DNA of 64,000 nucleotides. Source: Myxococcales bacterium. GTDB taxonomy: Bacteria; Myxococcota_A; Polyangia; Haliangiales; Haliangiaceae. Both the position numbers and the translations under genes were made by a program. Positions within the stretch are counted from its first letter, which is position 1, and each line of letters starts with the position of its first letter. The stretch is from contig JAEUJY010000107.1 of assembly GCA_016794525.1 (NCBI GenBank), positions 1 through 64,000 of the forward strand, written 5' to 3'. Shown here one piece after another: positions 16,953 to 26,900 of the stretch. The notes under the pieces were generated by a model. That model saw only the letters and a program-made list of their open reading frames with translations, was not told the origin of the DNA and made no database searches.

Positions 16953-17179
16953 GGTCGTGCGCGCAACCGCCGCCGCCCCTCGTCCAGCACCGACTCGGCG
17001 GGAACGCCCGGCGTCGGCTGAGCCACGCGCCTCTCGATTTCGGCTGCCCAGGCAGCCCGGGGGTCGGAGTCCTCGGCCTCGGCCTCCTCCCCGCTGCGGT
17101 GGAGCTCCTCCGCAGCCGCCGATCGATCGGCTGCGGGCATCCGGAGCAGTTCGTCGAGTTGGCTGGGACGCGCCACCAT
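16949..17179 (-). CDS. Addiction-module antitoxin
   Basis: 76 residues. It resembles the short 'putative addiction module component' antitoxins that pair with ParE-like toxins: an acidic helical N-terminus (LDELLRMPAADRSAAAEELH) and a C-terminal segment WAAEIERRVAQPTPGVPAE, with the GVP turn typical of this group. The ATG at 17179 is chosen because the preceding in-frame region does not fit. It overlaps the toxin gene by 4 bp. The promoter should lie in 17180-17283, divergent from the Uma2 gene. Confidence 0.72.
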   Translation of the reverse strand: MVARPSQLDELLRMPAADRSAAAEELHRSGEEAEAEDSDPRAAWAAEIERRVAQPTPGVPAESVLDEGRRRLRARP

Positions 17180-17283
17180 GAAACCAGCGTACGTCGGCGC
17201 CCTGGAGGTGACAACCGGGAAGGCTCGGCTCCGTCGAGCAGCGACCTGTTGGCCGGCGCGCTCGTCGCTGCTAGCCTGCGTCC

Positions 17284-17841
17284 ATGGTGGCACTCGATGG
17301 TCGGGCGCGGCGGAAACTCCGGCGCGCCGAGTACGACCGGATGGTGATGGCGGGGCTGTTCCACGGCGAGCACGTGGAGCTGATCCGGGGGGAGTTGGTG
17401 GCGATGAGTCCGACCGGCAGCGTGCACAGCGCGGTGGTCACGGTCCTGCAAGAGCGCTTGATGGCGCGGCTGGCGCCCGCGTTCATGGTCCGGTGCCAGC
17501 AGCCGCTGGTGTGCGCGGACGAGTCCGAGCCCGAGCCCGACCTGGCGATCGTGGCGCGGCGGCCGTACCGCGAGGCGCACCCGGCGGCGGCGGCGCTGGT
17601 GATCGAGGTGGCGGACACCTCGGTGGACTACGACGTCGGCGCCAAGGCGGCGCTGTACGCCGAGAGCGCGGTCGACGAGTACTGGGTGATCGATCTGGGC
17701 CGCGGCGAGGTGGTCGTGCACCGCACGCGTGCGGCGGGACGCTGGACGTCGATCACCACGCACGCGGCCGACGCGGCCGTGGCGCCCGCTGCGCTGGCGC
17801 TGCCGCCGCTCACGCTGGCCGAGCTCCTGCGCGACGCGTAG
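17284..17841 (+). CDS. Uma2 family (DUF820) putative endonuclease
   Basis: 185 residues with the PD-(D/E)xK-like Uma2 pattern. HVELIRGELVAMSPTGSVH is the N-terminal signature, followed by EPEPDLAIV (catalytic Asp), LVIEVADTS (catalytic E-x-A/K region) and AALYAESAVDEYWVIDL. The length is normal for the family. These proteins are abundant in cyanobacteria and myxobacteria, and their biological role is poorly known. The gene is transcribed away from the toxin-antitoxin pair, with 104 bp between starts. Confidence 0.85.
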   Translation: MVALDGRARRKLRRAEYDRMVMAGLFHGEHVELIRGELVAMSPTGSVHSAVVTVLQERLMARLAPAFMVRCQQPLVCADESEPEPDLAIVARRPYREAHPAAAALVIEVADTSVDYDVGAKAALYAESAVDEYWVIDLGRGEVVVHRTRAAGRWTSITTHAADAAVAPAALALPPLTLAELLRDA

Positions 17842-17910
17842 GCCGCGGTCAGGCTGCGGCGTGACGCGAACTGGCAGCTCGACGGTGTGCGCGACGCGCG
17901 CGCCGAGTCA

Positions 17911-20900
17911 TCACTCGACGATCAGGTCCGCGATCTCGATCCGGTCGGTGGCGTCCTCCATGGCGGCGGGGGCGGTGTGGACCTCGAGGTTCCGGAAGGT
18001 CGGGACCCATCCGGTGAAGAAGCCGATCCACACCGCGTAGCGACCGGTGGGGAGGTCGGGGCGCACGGTGGTGGTGACGCGATCGACCAGGACGTCGCCG
18101 GGCTGCCACGCGGAGGTGGGACACGCGCCGCCCAGCGGCTCGTGATCGGCGAGGTGGCGCGCGCGGTCGCCGTCGACGTGGACGAACACGGTCCACGGAC
18201 GGTCGAGCGGCGCGAGCGCGCGGAGGTAGAGCACGAGCGCGAACGGCGTCCCGCGCTGCACGCGCGTGGGGAGGTCCCAGCCCACCAGCTCGATCTGCTC
18301 GGCGCGCTCGCCCCACACGACGCGCGCCGGCGGCCGGGCGCGGATCCCGGCGGGCTCGGCGCGCAGGCGGTGCGCCCGTGCGGCTTCGGCGCAGGTCGGT
18401 CGCTGCACCGCCAGCTCGACGTCACGCGCCCCTGCGGCGACGACGCGCGTCTGGCGCGCGCCATCGATCGCGACCACCTCCAGCTCGTACGCGCCGGGGG
18501 CGAGCGGGTCGATCGCGAACGCGCCGTCGACGTCGGTCACGCCCGATGGCGCCAGGCTCCAGCGATCTCGACGCACGCCGGTGCCCCACGCGTAGACCGG
18601 GACGTCGGCGACCGGCCGGCCCTCCTCATCGACGACGCGGCCGTGGATCGCCAACCGGCGCGGGTCGATCACCAGGCGCACGCCGTCGACGTGCGCGTCG
18701 CCGTCGGCGAGCGCGACCGGCGGCGGCGGCGGCCCGACGAACGGCAACGGCAGCGTCTCGTGGTCGCTCGCGTACACGCCCGCGGTGTAGGCGCCCCCGC
18801 TCATCTGGGCGCAGTCGAAGGCCCCGCGCGCGTCGGTCATGCAGCGCCCCTCGTCCGCGTCGCGGGCGAAGCGCACCATCACCTCGCCGACCGGCTGGCC
18901 GCGCCCATCGACGACGACGCCGGTGACGCGGGCGCCCGCGGCCAGGTCGAAGTCGAGGACGCGCTCCTCCGCCTCGCCGATCTCGATCCCGCCGCCTTCG
19001 TCGTACGCGCGCCGCCGCTTGTCGTCGACGAAGTAGCCGTAGGTCCCGGCGCGCAGGCCGTCGGCCCGGTAGCGGCCCTCGCCATCCGCCTGCGCGGCCA
19101 CCCGGGTCGGCCCGTTGAGGTTGACGCGCGCGTACGGCACCGGCACGCCGCCGCGCCGCACGGTGCCCGACACGCTGGCCTGCACGGCGACCTCGAGCTC
19201 GAGCGCCTGCTCGGTGCCGGCGGCGATCTCGACGACCGCGGGCCCCGTCACGCGGAACGGCGGCGCGACGAAGCGCGCCTCGCCCGCCGGCACGCGATCG
19301 AGCACGAACGAGCCATCGAGCTGGCTGACCGCGGTGTCGGAGCGCCCACCGACGACCTGAACCGACGCCCCCGCGACGGGCTGGCCTGCGCGCATCACGC
19401 GCCCGCGCACGCGGCCGGTCGCGATCAGGCGGAGCTCGACGTCGTCACGATCGTCGCCGGCGGCGACAATCACCGGCTGGGTTGGCGCGGTCATGCCGCG
19501 CGCGGCGCCGCCGAGGCGGTGACGTCCGCCGTGGACGCCGCTGAAGCGAAAGCGGCCCTCGACGTCGGTCACCGCGACCAGCGTCGCCGACTGCTCGCCC
19601 GGCGGGCGGCGCCCGTCGAGGTCGGGCTCGATCCAGATCTTGGCGTCGGCGACCGCCGCGCCGTGCTCGTCGAGCGCCCGGCCCGCGATCACCGCCTCCG
19701 GCGTCAGGACGAGGTCGCGCCGCACGCGCCCCGCCGGCGCGCGCTCGAGCACCACGGCGCCGTAGCCCGGGGCGCGGACGACGACCCGCAGCTGCGCGAC
19801 CGACTCGGCGCTCGGCAAGACGCACAGCTCGTAGCGCCCGTCGGCGTCCGCCTCAACTCCGATCACGTCTTCGCGCAGGAGCTGCGCGTAGGCGATCGGC
19901 GAGCCACCGACGTCCAGCACCCGCCCGAAGTACGCGCCCGCGCATGGCAGGAGCGCGAGCTCGAGCGCGTCCGTCGGCGTACGCGGCGACGGCTGCCGCA
20001 GATCCACGCGCGCGATCGCCGCGAGCCGCGCTGGCGCCGTCGCGCCGACCGCGTACTCGCGCGCGACCTGCTCGCCGAAATCGAACCGCCCGCTCGCGTC
20101 CGTGCGTTGCTCGAGCGCCGGCACCAGGCCGGCGAGCGAGAGGTCGCTCGTCAATCGCACCAGCACCCCGGCGGCCGGCGCGCCGCCGTCCACGACCCGG
20201 CCCGCGATCCGGCGCGCCGGCGCGCCTTCCTGCGCCATCCAGCCGGCCGGTCGCGCCGCCGCGAGCTGCCGCACGCGCGCGTACGCGTCCGCCGTGCCGG
20301 CACGGTCGGCCCGCGTGTCGGCCGCCGCCACGCCGCGCATCGCCCGGTCGTGCGCGTCGGCGTGCGGGCCCGCGCTCGACGCTGAACGCGACACCAGGAG
20401 CGCGATCACGACGAGCGCGGCCGCGCCGATGACGAGCGCCCACGCGCCACGGCCGGTCGCGCCGGCCCCCGAGGCGCCCGCGCCGCCGCCCGCGCCGGTC
20501 GCGGCCCCGCCGGGCGTCGCGAGCGGGCCGAGCGCCAGCAGCCACGCGCGCCGATCACCGCGGTGCGCGTCGTCGAGCTGCGCGCGCAGCCGCGCCAGCC
20601 CCTCGTTCACGCGCCAGCGGACGGTGCCGGCCGGCACGCCCTGCCGGCGCGCGATCTCCGTTGGCTCGAGCCCCTCGGCGTAGCGCAGCAAGATCGTCGA
20701 CCGGTATGGCTCCTCGAGCTCGCTCACCAGCTGCGCCAGCAGCCGCTGCGCCTCGTGCCGCTCGAGCAGCTCGTCCGACGACGGCGTCGCGGCGTCGGCC
20801 GCCGCGGCCGCCACGCTCGCCTCGCGCGCGGCGCGGTTCGCGTCGCCACGCCAGCGGAACCGCGCCGCGTTCTCGAGGACGCGCCGCAGCCACGGCCGCA

Positions 20901-21066
20901 GCGGCCGAGCGGTGTCGGGCGGGTGCCGCAGCGCCGCCACCCACGCCTCCTGCACCAGGTCGTCGGCCGCCGCGCCATCGCCGACCAGGCTCCGCGCCAG
21001 CCGGCGCAGCCACGCCGCGTGCGCCAGGAGCGCGTGAGGATCGCGGTTCACAGATTCGGTGCTCAT
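17911..21066 (-). CDS. Membrane-tethered ECF sigma factor with extracellular carboxypeptidase-regulatory-like repeats
   Basis: 1,051 residues. Residues ~10-165 are an ECF sigma-70 factor: region 2 (DDLVQEAWVAALRHP) and region 4 (YRSTILLRYAEGLEPTEIAR, then VPAGTVRWRVNEGLARLR). A Gly/Ala linker and one membrane helix (WALVIGAAALVVIALLVS, ~208-226) follow. The remaining ~800 residues are a chain of carboxypeptidase-regulatory-like beta-sandwich modules with repeated G-R-V-x-D-x-x-G and T-D-x-x-G-x-F/Y signatures, e.g. RIAGRVVDGGAPAAGVLVRL and ITGRV-type starts. The sigma domain would be cytoplasmic and the sandwiches periplasmic, so release or conformational change is needed to reach RNA polymerase. 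No separate anti-sigma gene is adjacent. It appears monocistronic. Confidence 0.83.
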   Translation of the reverse strand: MSTESVNRDPHALLAHAAWLRRLARSLVGDGAAADDLVQEAWVAALRHPPDTARPLRPWLRRVLENAARFRWRGDANRAAREASVAAAAADAATPSSDELLERHEAQRLLAQLVSELEEPYRSTILLRYAEGLEPTEIARRQGVPAGTVRWRVNEGLARLRAQLDDAHRGDRRAWLLALGPLATPGGAATGAGGGAGASGAGATGRGAWALVIGAAALVVIALLVSRSASSAGPHADAHDRAMRGVAAADTRADRAGTADAYARVRQLAAARPAGWMAQEGAPARRIAGRVVDGGAPAAGVLVRLTSDLSLAGLVPALEQRTDASGRFDFGEQVAREYAVGATAPARLAAIARVDLRQPSPRTPTDALELALLPCAGAYFGRVLDVGGSPIAYAQLLREDVIGVEADADGRYELCVLPSAESVAQLRVVVRAPGYGAVVLERAPAGRVRRDLVLTPEAVIAGRALDEHGAAVADAKIWIEPDLDGRRPPGEQSATLVAVTDVEGRFRFSGVHGGRHRLGGAARGMTAPTQPVIVAAGDDRDDVELRLIATGRVRGRVMRAGQPVAGASVQVVGGRSDTAVSQLDGSFVLDRVPAGEARFVAPPFRVTGPAVVEIAAGTEQALELEVAVQASVSGTVRRGGVPVPYARVNLNGPTRVAAQADGEGRYRADGLRAGTYGYFVDDKRRRAYDEGGGIEIGEAEERVLDFDLAAGARVTGVVVDGRGQPVGEVMVRFARDADEGRCMTDARGAFDCAQMSGGAYTAGVYASDHETLPLPFVGPPPPPVALADGDAHVDGVRLVIDPRRLAIHGRVVDEEGRPVADVPVYAWGTGVRRDRWSLAPSGVTDVDGAFAIDPLAPGAYELEVVAIDGARQTRVVAAGARDVELAVQRPTCAEAARAHRLRAEPAGIRARPPARVVWGERAEQIELVGWDLPTRVQRGTPFALVLYLRALAPLDRPWTVFVHVDGDRARHLADHEPLGGACPTSAWQPGDVLVDRVTTTVRPDLPTGRYAVWIGFFTGWVPTFRNLEVHTAPAAMEDATDRIEIADLIVE

Positions 21067-21145
21067 CGTGATCCGGACATGCAGCGCGCGGCCCGGCGTT
21101 GGCGGGAATCGACCACCGAGCGGCTGCCACGGACGTGGTGGCGCG

Positions 21146-21550
21146 TCAGGGCTCGGTCGTCACCCTGACCGGCAGGTCGACGGCGTGCTCGATGCGCGAG
21201 CCGTCGGCGCGGGTCAGCCACAGCGTGCCGGTGACGTGCTCCATGCTGCACTGGGTGAGCGTGAGCTCGCCGGCCTCGAAGCCGGTCGACGCGGCGGGCG
21301 TCTCGGGGCGCACGGTGGTCTTGACGACGAAGCCGTCGAAGCCGAGCGGCAGCGTGACCGGCTCGTCGGGGCAGCGGGTGAACGTGACCTCGAGCGACGC
21401 GAGCTCGGGGTGCGGCGGCGCGGGCGTGAACGCGAACGTCACGCGGTTCACGCCGTTGCAGTTGACGCAGTAGCTCGCGGCAGGCGGCAGCTGGCGGGCG
21501 GCGCAGCCGAGGGCGAGCGCGAGGACGACGACGAGCGAGCGGCGCGGCAT
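21146..21550 (-). CDS. Hypothetical lipoprotein
   Basis: 134 residues with a clear lipoprotein signal (MPRRSLVVVLALALGCAA). The mature part has three more cysteines (SYCVNCNG and LTQCSMEH) and alternating strands typical of a small beta-sandwich. No family was recognised. It lies 79 bp downstream of the sigma-factor gene start, but both read on the minus strand, so it is upstream of that gene in transcription order and could be co-transcribed. Confidence 0.55.
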   Translation of the reverse strand: MPRRSLVVVLALALGCAARQLPPAASYCVNCNGVNRVTFAFTPAPPHPELASLEVTFTRCPDEPVTLPLGFDGFVVKTTVRPETPAASTGFEAGELTLTQCSMEHVTGTLWLTRADGSRIEHAVDLPVRVTTEP

Positions 21551-21598
21551 CCTCCCAGCGTATCGCGGGGCGGCGCGGGCGGTCCACGCGGCGCGCGG

Positions 21599-22096
21599 TC
21601 AGGCGGCGACGACCAGCGCGATCGCGTCGGCCCAGGCGGCGACGTACGGCGCGGCGAACGCGCGGAACTCCGCGGTGAGCGCGGCGGGAACGAGCGGCTC
21701 CGGCGTGAACGCCTCGCCGTTGTAGTCGAGATGCCAGAGGTGATCCTGCACGTCGCTGGCGACGTCGTCGCGGAGCATGCACTCGGTCAGGCGGCGCACC
21801 GCGACCTCGGTCGTGCAGCGTCCGTCGGCGACGGCCCCGTCGAACAGCGCGACGGTGATCGCGAACTGATCGGCGTCGGCGACCTCACCGACGATCGCGG
21901 TGATCGCGTGCCACGGGAGCTCGCGGCCCGGCATCGACACGTCGGCCAGCTCGACCGGCGGCGCGGGCAGCGCGAGGATCCAGTGATCGGCCCAGGCGAT
22001 CCCGCGGGCGCGCCCGAGCAAGCCCTCGTCGAGGCCGACGCGCACCACCCACCCCGAGCGCAGCATCGCGAGCGGCAGGGGCGCCGACATCGACAT
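21599..22096 (-). CDS. Hypothetical protein
   Basis: 165 residues without signal peptide or membrane helix. Mixed alpha/beta composition, with acidic patches (VGEVADADQFAITVALFDG) and an internal VQDHLWHLDYNGEAFTPEP. No family was recognised. It is transcribed divergently from the response-regulator gene. It is kept because its codon bias and open length fit the neighbours. Confidence 0.5.
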   Translation of the reverse strand: MSMSAPLPLAMLRSGWVVRVGLDEGLLGRARGIAWADHWILALPAPPVELADVSMPGRELPWHAITAIVGEVADADQFAITVALFDGAVADGRCTTEVAVRRLTECMLRDDVASDVQDHLWHLDYNGEAFTPEPLVPAALTAEFRAFAAPYVAAWADAIALVVAA

Positions 22097-22179
22097 CGCG
22101 ACATCCTACGGCACGTCGTCACCGACGCGCCCGCTGCGAGTTCTTCCGAGGTTCACAGAGCCACGCAACGTCGCGGTCG

Positions 22180-22198
22180 ATCACCCCTTCAGGGTGAA
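22180..22198. promoter_or_regulatory. Palindrome ATCACC-N7-GGTGAA, site C
   Basis: Five of six arm positions pair; the spacer is CCTTCAG. It lies 52 bp before the response-regulator start, matching the placement of sites A and D relative to their genes. Confidence 0.55.
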
Positions 22199-22250
22199 GC
22201 GGGATGGCCGATACTCCGTGGTGCCGGCCGTGCGTCCGGCGTCACCCGCG

Positions 22251-22570
22251 ATGCGCGTCCTGCTAGTCGACGACGAGCCCGGCGTCCTGAACGCCCTGGT
22301 CCGGCTGTTCACGCGGGTCGGCGCCGAGATTCGGACCGCGCCGAGCGCCGAGGCGGCGCTGGCGATCCTCGACGAGTTCGCGCCCGACGCCGTGGTGTCG
22401 GACCACCGCATGGCCGGCATGACCGGCGTCGAGCTGCTGCGGGTGGTCGGGACGCGCTTCCCGGCGGCGCGGCGGGTGCTGCTGTCGGGCTACGTCGACA
22501 TCGACGTCGGCGACGACGTCGTGTTCCTGGCCAAGCCGTACGTCGCGGCCGAGCTGCTGGCGGCGTGTCG

Positions 22571-22574
<4 letters not shown>
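22251..22574 (+). CDS. Single-domain response regulator
   Basis: 107 residues forming just a receiver domain. The acidic pocket is LLVDDEPG, the phosphoacceptor Asp is in VVSDHRMAGMTG, the conserved Ser is in RRVLLSGYVD, and the Lys is in LAKPY. The region after the Asp is slightly shortened (VDIDVGDDVV), but key residues remain. The ATG at 22251 is preferred to a GTG at 22194 that lies inside palindrome C. The stop overlaps the kinase start (ATGA). With no output domain, it probably acts by protein contacts or in a phosphorelay. Confidence 0.85.
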
Positions 22575-23821
<1,247 letters not shown>

Positions 23822-23950
23822 GGCCGGCGACGGTCGGCGTCGACCGTCATGATCACCGGACGAGGGTGAGGGCCACGACCGCGTCGTCGCGCCGCGCGCC
23901 GACATCCGGTGTGCCCTTGCAAGCGGCACGTGACGCACTACCATCCCGCC

Positions 23951-26900
23951 ATGCGTGTGTGTGGCGTCGTCTCGTGTTGGAAACGGGTCGCGGTCGGTCG
24001 GGTGGGGCTGGCGTTGCTCGCGATCGCGGTGGCGTGTCGCGGTGTCGATGCGCCGCTATCGGCGCAGGATGCGCCGTCGGCGGTCGGCGCGGTGGCCGCG
24101 AGCGTGGCGGCGCCGGCGCCGGAGCTGCCGCCGGTGCAGGCGCTGGGCGGTCTCGCGATCCCGTTCCAGGAGAACCGCGGCCAGTGGGACCCGCGCGTGG
24201 CGTTCAAGGCGGACACGCTGAGTGCCACCGTGTGGGTGACCACCGATGGCGAGATCGTCCACGCGCTGGTCGGCTCGCCCCGAGGCGTCGGAGACCGGGC
24301 CGGGCGCGCCGCGGACGCTGGTGGCGCGCCTGCCTCCGGCTGGGTCTTGCGGGAGCGGCTGATCGGTGGCGCGGCCATGGCGCCGCACATCGTCGACGCG
24401 GCCGCCACCAACGTCACGTACCTGATCGGCCGCGATCCCGCGCGCTGGGCACCTCGGGTGCGCACCGCGACCCGGGTGTCGCTGGGCGAGCCATGGCCCG
24501 GGATCCAGGTCGAGCTGCAGGCCCACGGCGGCGCGGTCGAGAAGCTGTTCCGCGTCGCGCCTGGCGCCGACCCGTCGGCCATCGCGGTCGAGGTCGACGG
24601 CGCGCAGGGGACGCGGCGCGACGCTGCCGGGCGGATCCTCGCCGCGACGGGCCTCGGCGACATCGAGCTGTCGGCGCCGGTCGCCTACCAGGAGGTCGCC
24701 GGGGTTCGCCAGCCCGTCCGCGCGTCGTACGCGGTCACGGCCCGGGGCTATCGGTTCGCGCTCGGCGACTACGATCGGCGCCGCGAGCTGGTGATCGATC
24801 CCATCGTCCAGTCGACGTACCTGGGCGGGTCGTCGACGGACAGCCCTGCGGCGATGGCCCGCGCGAGCGACGGTGCGCTGGTGATCGTCGGGACCACGTG
24901 GAGCACCGACTTCCCGCACACCACCGGATACCAGCCGACGCACAGCTCCGGCAGCTTCGACGACATGTTCATCGCCCGCGTCGACGGCACCCTGACCACG
25001 ATGCTCCAGGCGACCTACCTCGGCGGCGTGGGAGCGGACCAGGCGACCGCGCTCGCGATCGACGCGGCGGGGAACGTGCTGGTCGCTGGGAAAGTCCAGT
25101 CCAACGACTTCCCCGGGACCTTCGGCGGTGCCCAGCCTATCTACGGAGGCGGTGGCGACATGGTGATCGCACGCCTCGAGCCCGGCCTGACCAGCCTCAC
25201 CCAGGCGACGTTCCTCGGCGGACCATCGCTGGAGTCGGCGGTCGCCATCGCGATCGCGCCGTCGGGTGACGTGCTGGTCGGCGGAGATGGCAGCGGGACC
25301 TTTCCTGGGACCGCGGGCGGTGCGCAGCCGAGCCCGTCCTTCAGCGGCGACATGGTGGTGGCCCGCTTGAACGCCGGGCTGACCAGCCTCCAGCAGGCCA
25401 CGTTCTTGGGCGGCGCGCAGGTCGACAACCTGAACGCCCTGGCGATCGACGCCGCCGGCGACGTGCTCGTCGGCGGATCCACCCTGGGCGCCGGCTTTCC
25501 GGGGACCGCTGGTGGCCTGCAGCCGACCGCGCTCGGCCTCCGCGACGGGGTGATCGCCCGGCTGAACGCCGGGCTCACCGGGCTGGTGCAGGCCACCTAC
25601 TTCGGGGGCGCGGCGAGCGACGAGGTGGTGCGGCTCATCGGCGAGGCCGCGGGCACCGTGCTCGTCGGTGTGAGCACGAGCAGCGACGGCATCCCGGGCA
25701 CGGTCGGCGGTGCACAGCCAAGCCGTGGCGGCGGCGACGACATGGTGCTGGCGCGGCTCGACGCGAGCCTGGCGAGCGTGGTCCAGGCGACCTACCTGGG
25801 TGACGCGGGCAACCAGCTGTTCGTCGCGATAGCGCAAGATCCCAGCGGCGACCTGTTCGTGCTGGGCGAAACCAACTTCGGGTCGGCCTTCCCCGGTACC
25901 GCGGGTGGCATCCGCGCCACGCCAGCCGGCTCGCGTGACATGGTCGTCGCCCGCGTGAACGGCGCGCTGACGGTCGTGGAGCAAGCGACGTACCTGGGCT
26001 GCACCGGCGGCGACTACCCGACGGACCTCGTGCTCGACCCGTCGGGCGACCTGTTCGTGCTCGGCACGACCGACGCGGTGGCCTTTCCCGGCACGCCGGG
26101 CGGGGCGCAGCCCGCCGGGGACGACGTGGTGGTGTCGCGGATCACCGGGTCGCTTCTGGCCGCGCCGGTGCCGCCGGCGCCGGTGATCACCGCGCCGGTC
26201 GACGGGGCGAGCGTCAACACGCCCAACCCGACGGGCGCTGGGACCTGCGTGCCAGGCACGTCGGTCCGCATCAGCAACGGCGGATCGGGCTCGTGCACCA
26301 CGACGTGTCGGGCCGACGGGACGTTCAGCTGCGCCCTCAGCACGCTCGGCAACGGCGTGCACGTCTTGACCGCGTTCCAGGGCGATGTGCCGATCTGCCC
26401 TGTCATCGCCAGCCCGGCGTCGGCGGCAGTCACCATCCGCGTGGACACCGTGGCGCCGTCCGCGCCCGGCTTCACGTCGCCAGCGGCCGGGAGCACGGTC
26501 ACGCGCAACCCGCCGGACGTCGCTGGCACCTGCGAGACCGGTGCGCTGGTCCGGATCTACGACACCGTCACGCTGTGCACCGCGACCTGCGTCGGGTCGA
26601 CCTTCGCGTGCACGTCGGCGATCCCGCTCGCCAACGGTGCCCGCACGATCCGCGCAAACCAGACCGACGCGGCCGGCAACACCAGCACCACGACGACGCT
26701 GTCGTTCACGATGAGCGCGCCGGTGCCGCCGTCGATCACGATGCCGATCAACGGCAGCCTGACCAACGACCCGACGCCGACGATCGTCGGCGGATGCACG
26801 ATGGGGCTGATGGTGACGGTGGCCGAGGGTGGCGCGCCGCTGTGTTCGGCGGCGTGCGCCGGCGCGACGTTCGCATGTACGCCGGCCGCGCTGGCGGATG

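Noticed and set aside
5638-17179. Transposon, integron or prophage as source of the accessory block
   Set aside because: No transposase, integrase, terminal inverted repeats or phage structural genes could be seen; the insertion route is unknown.
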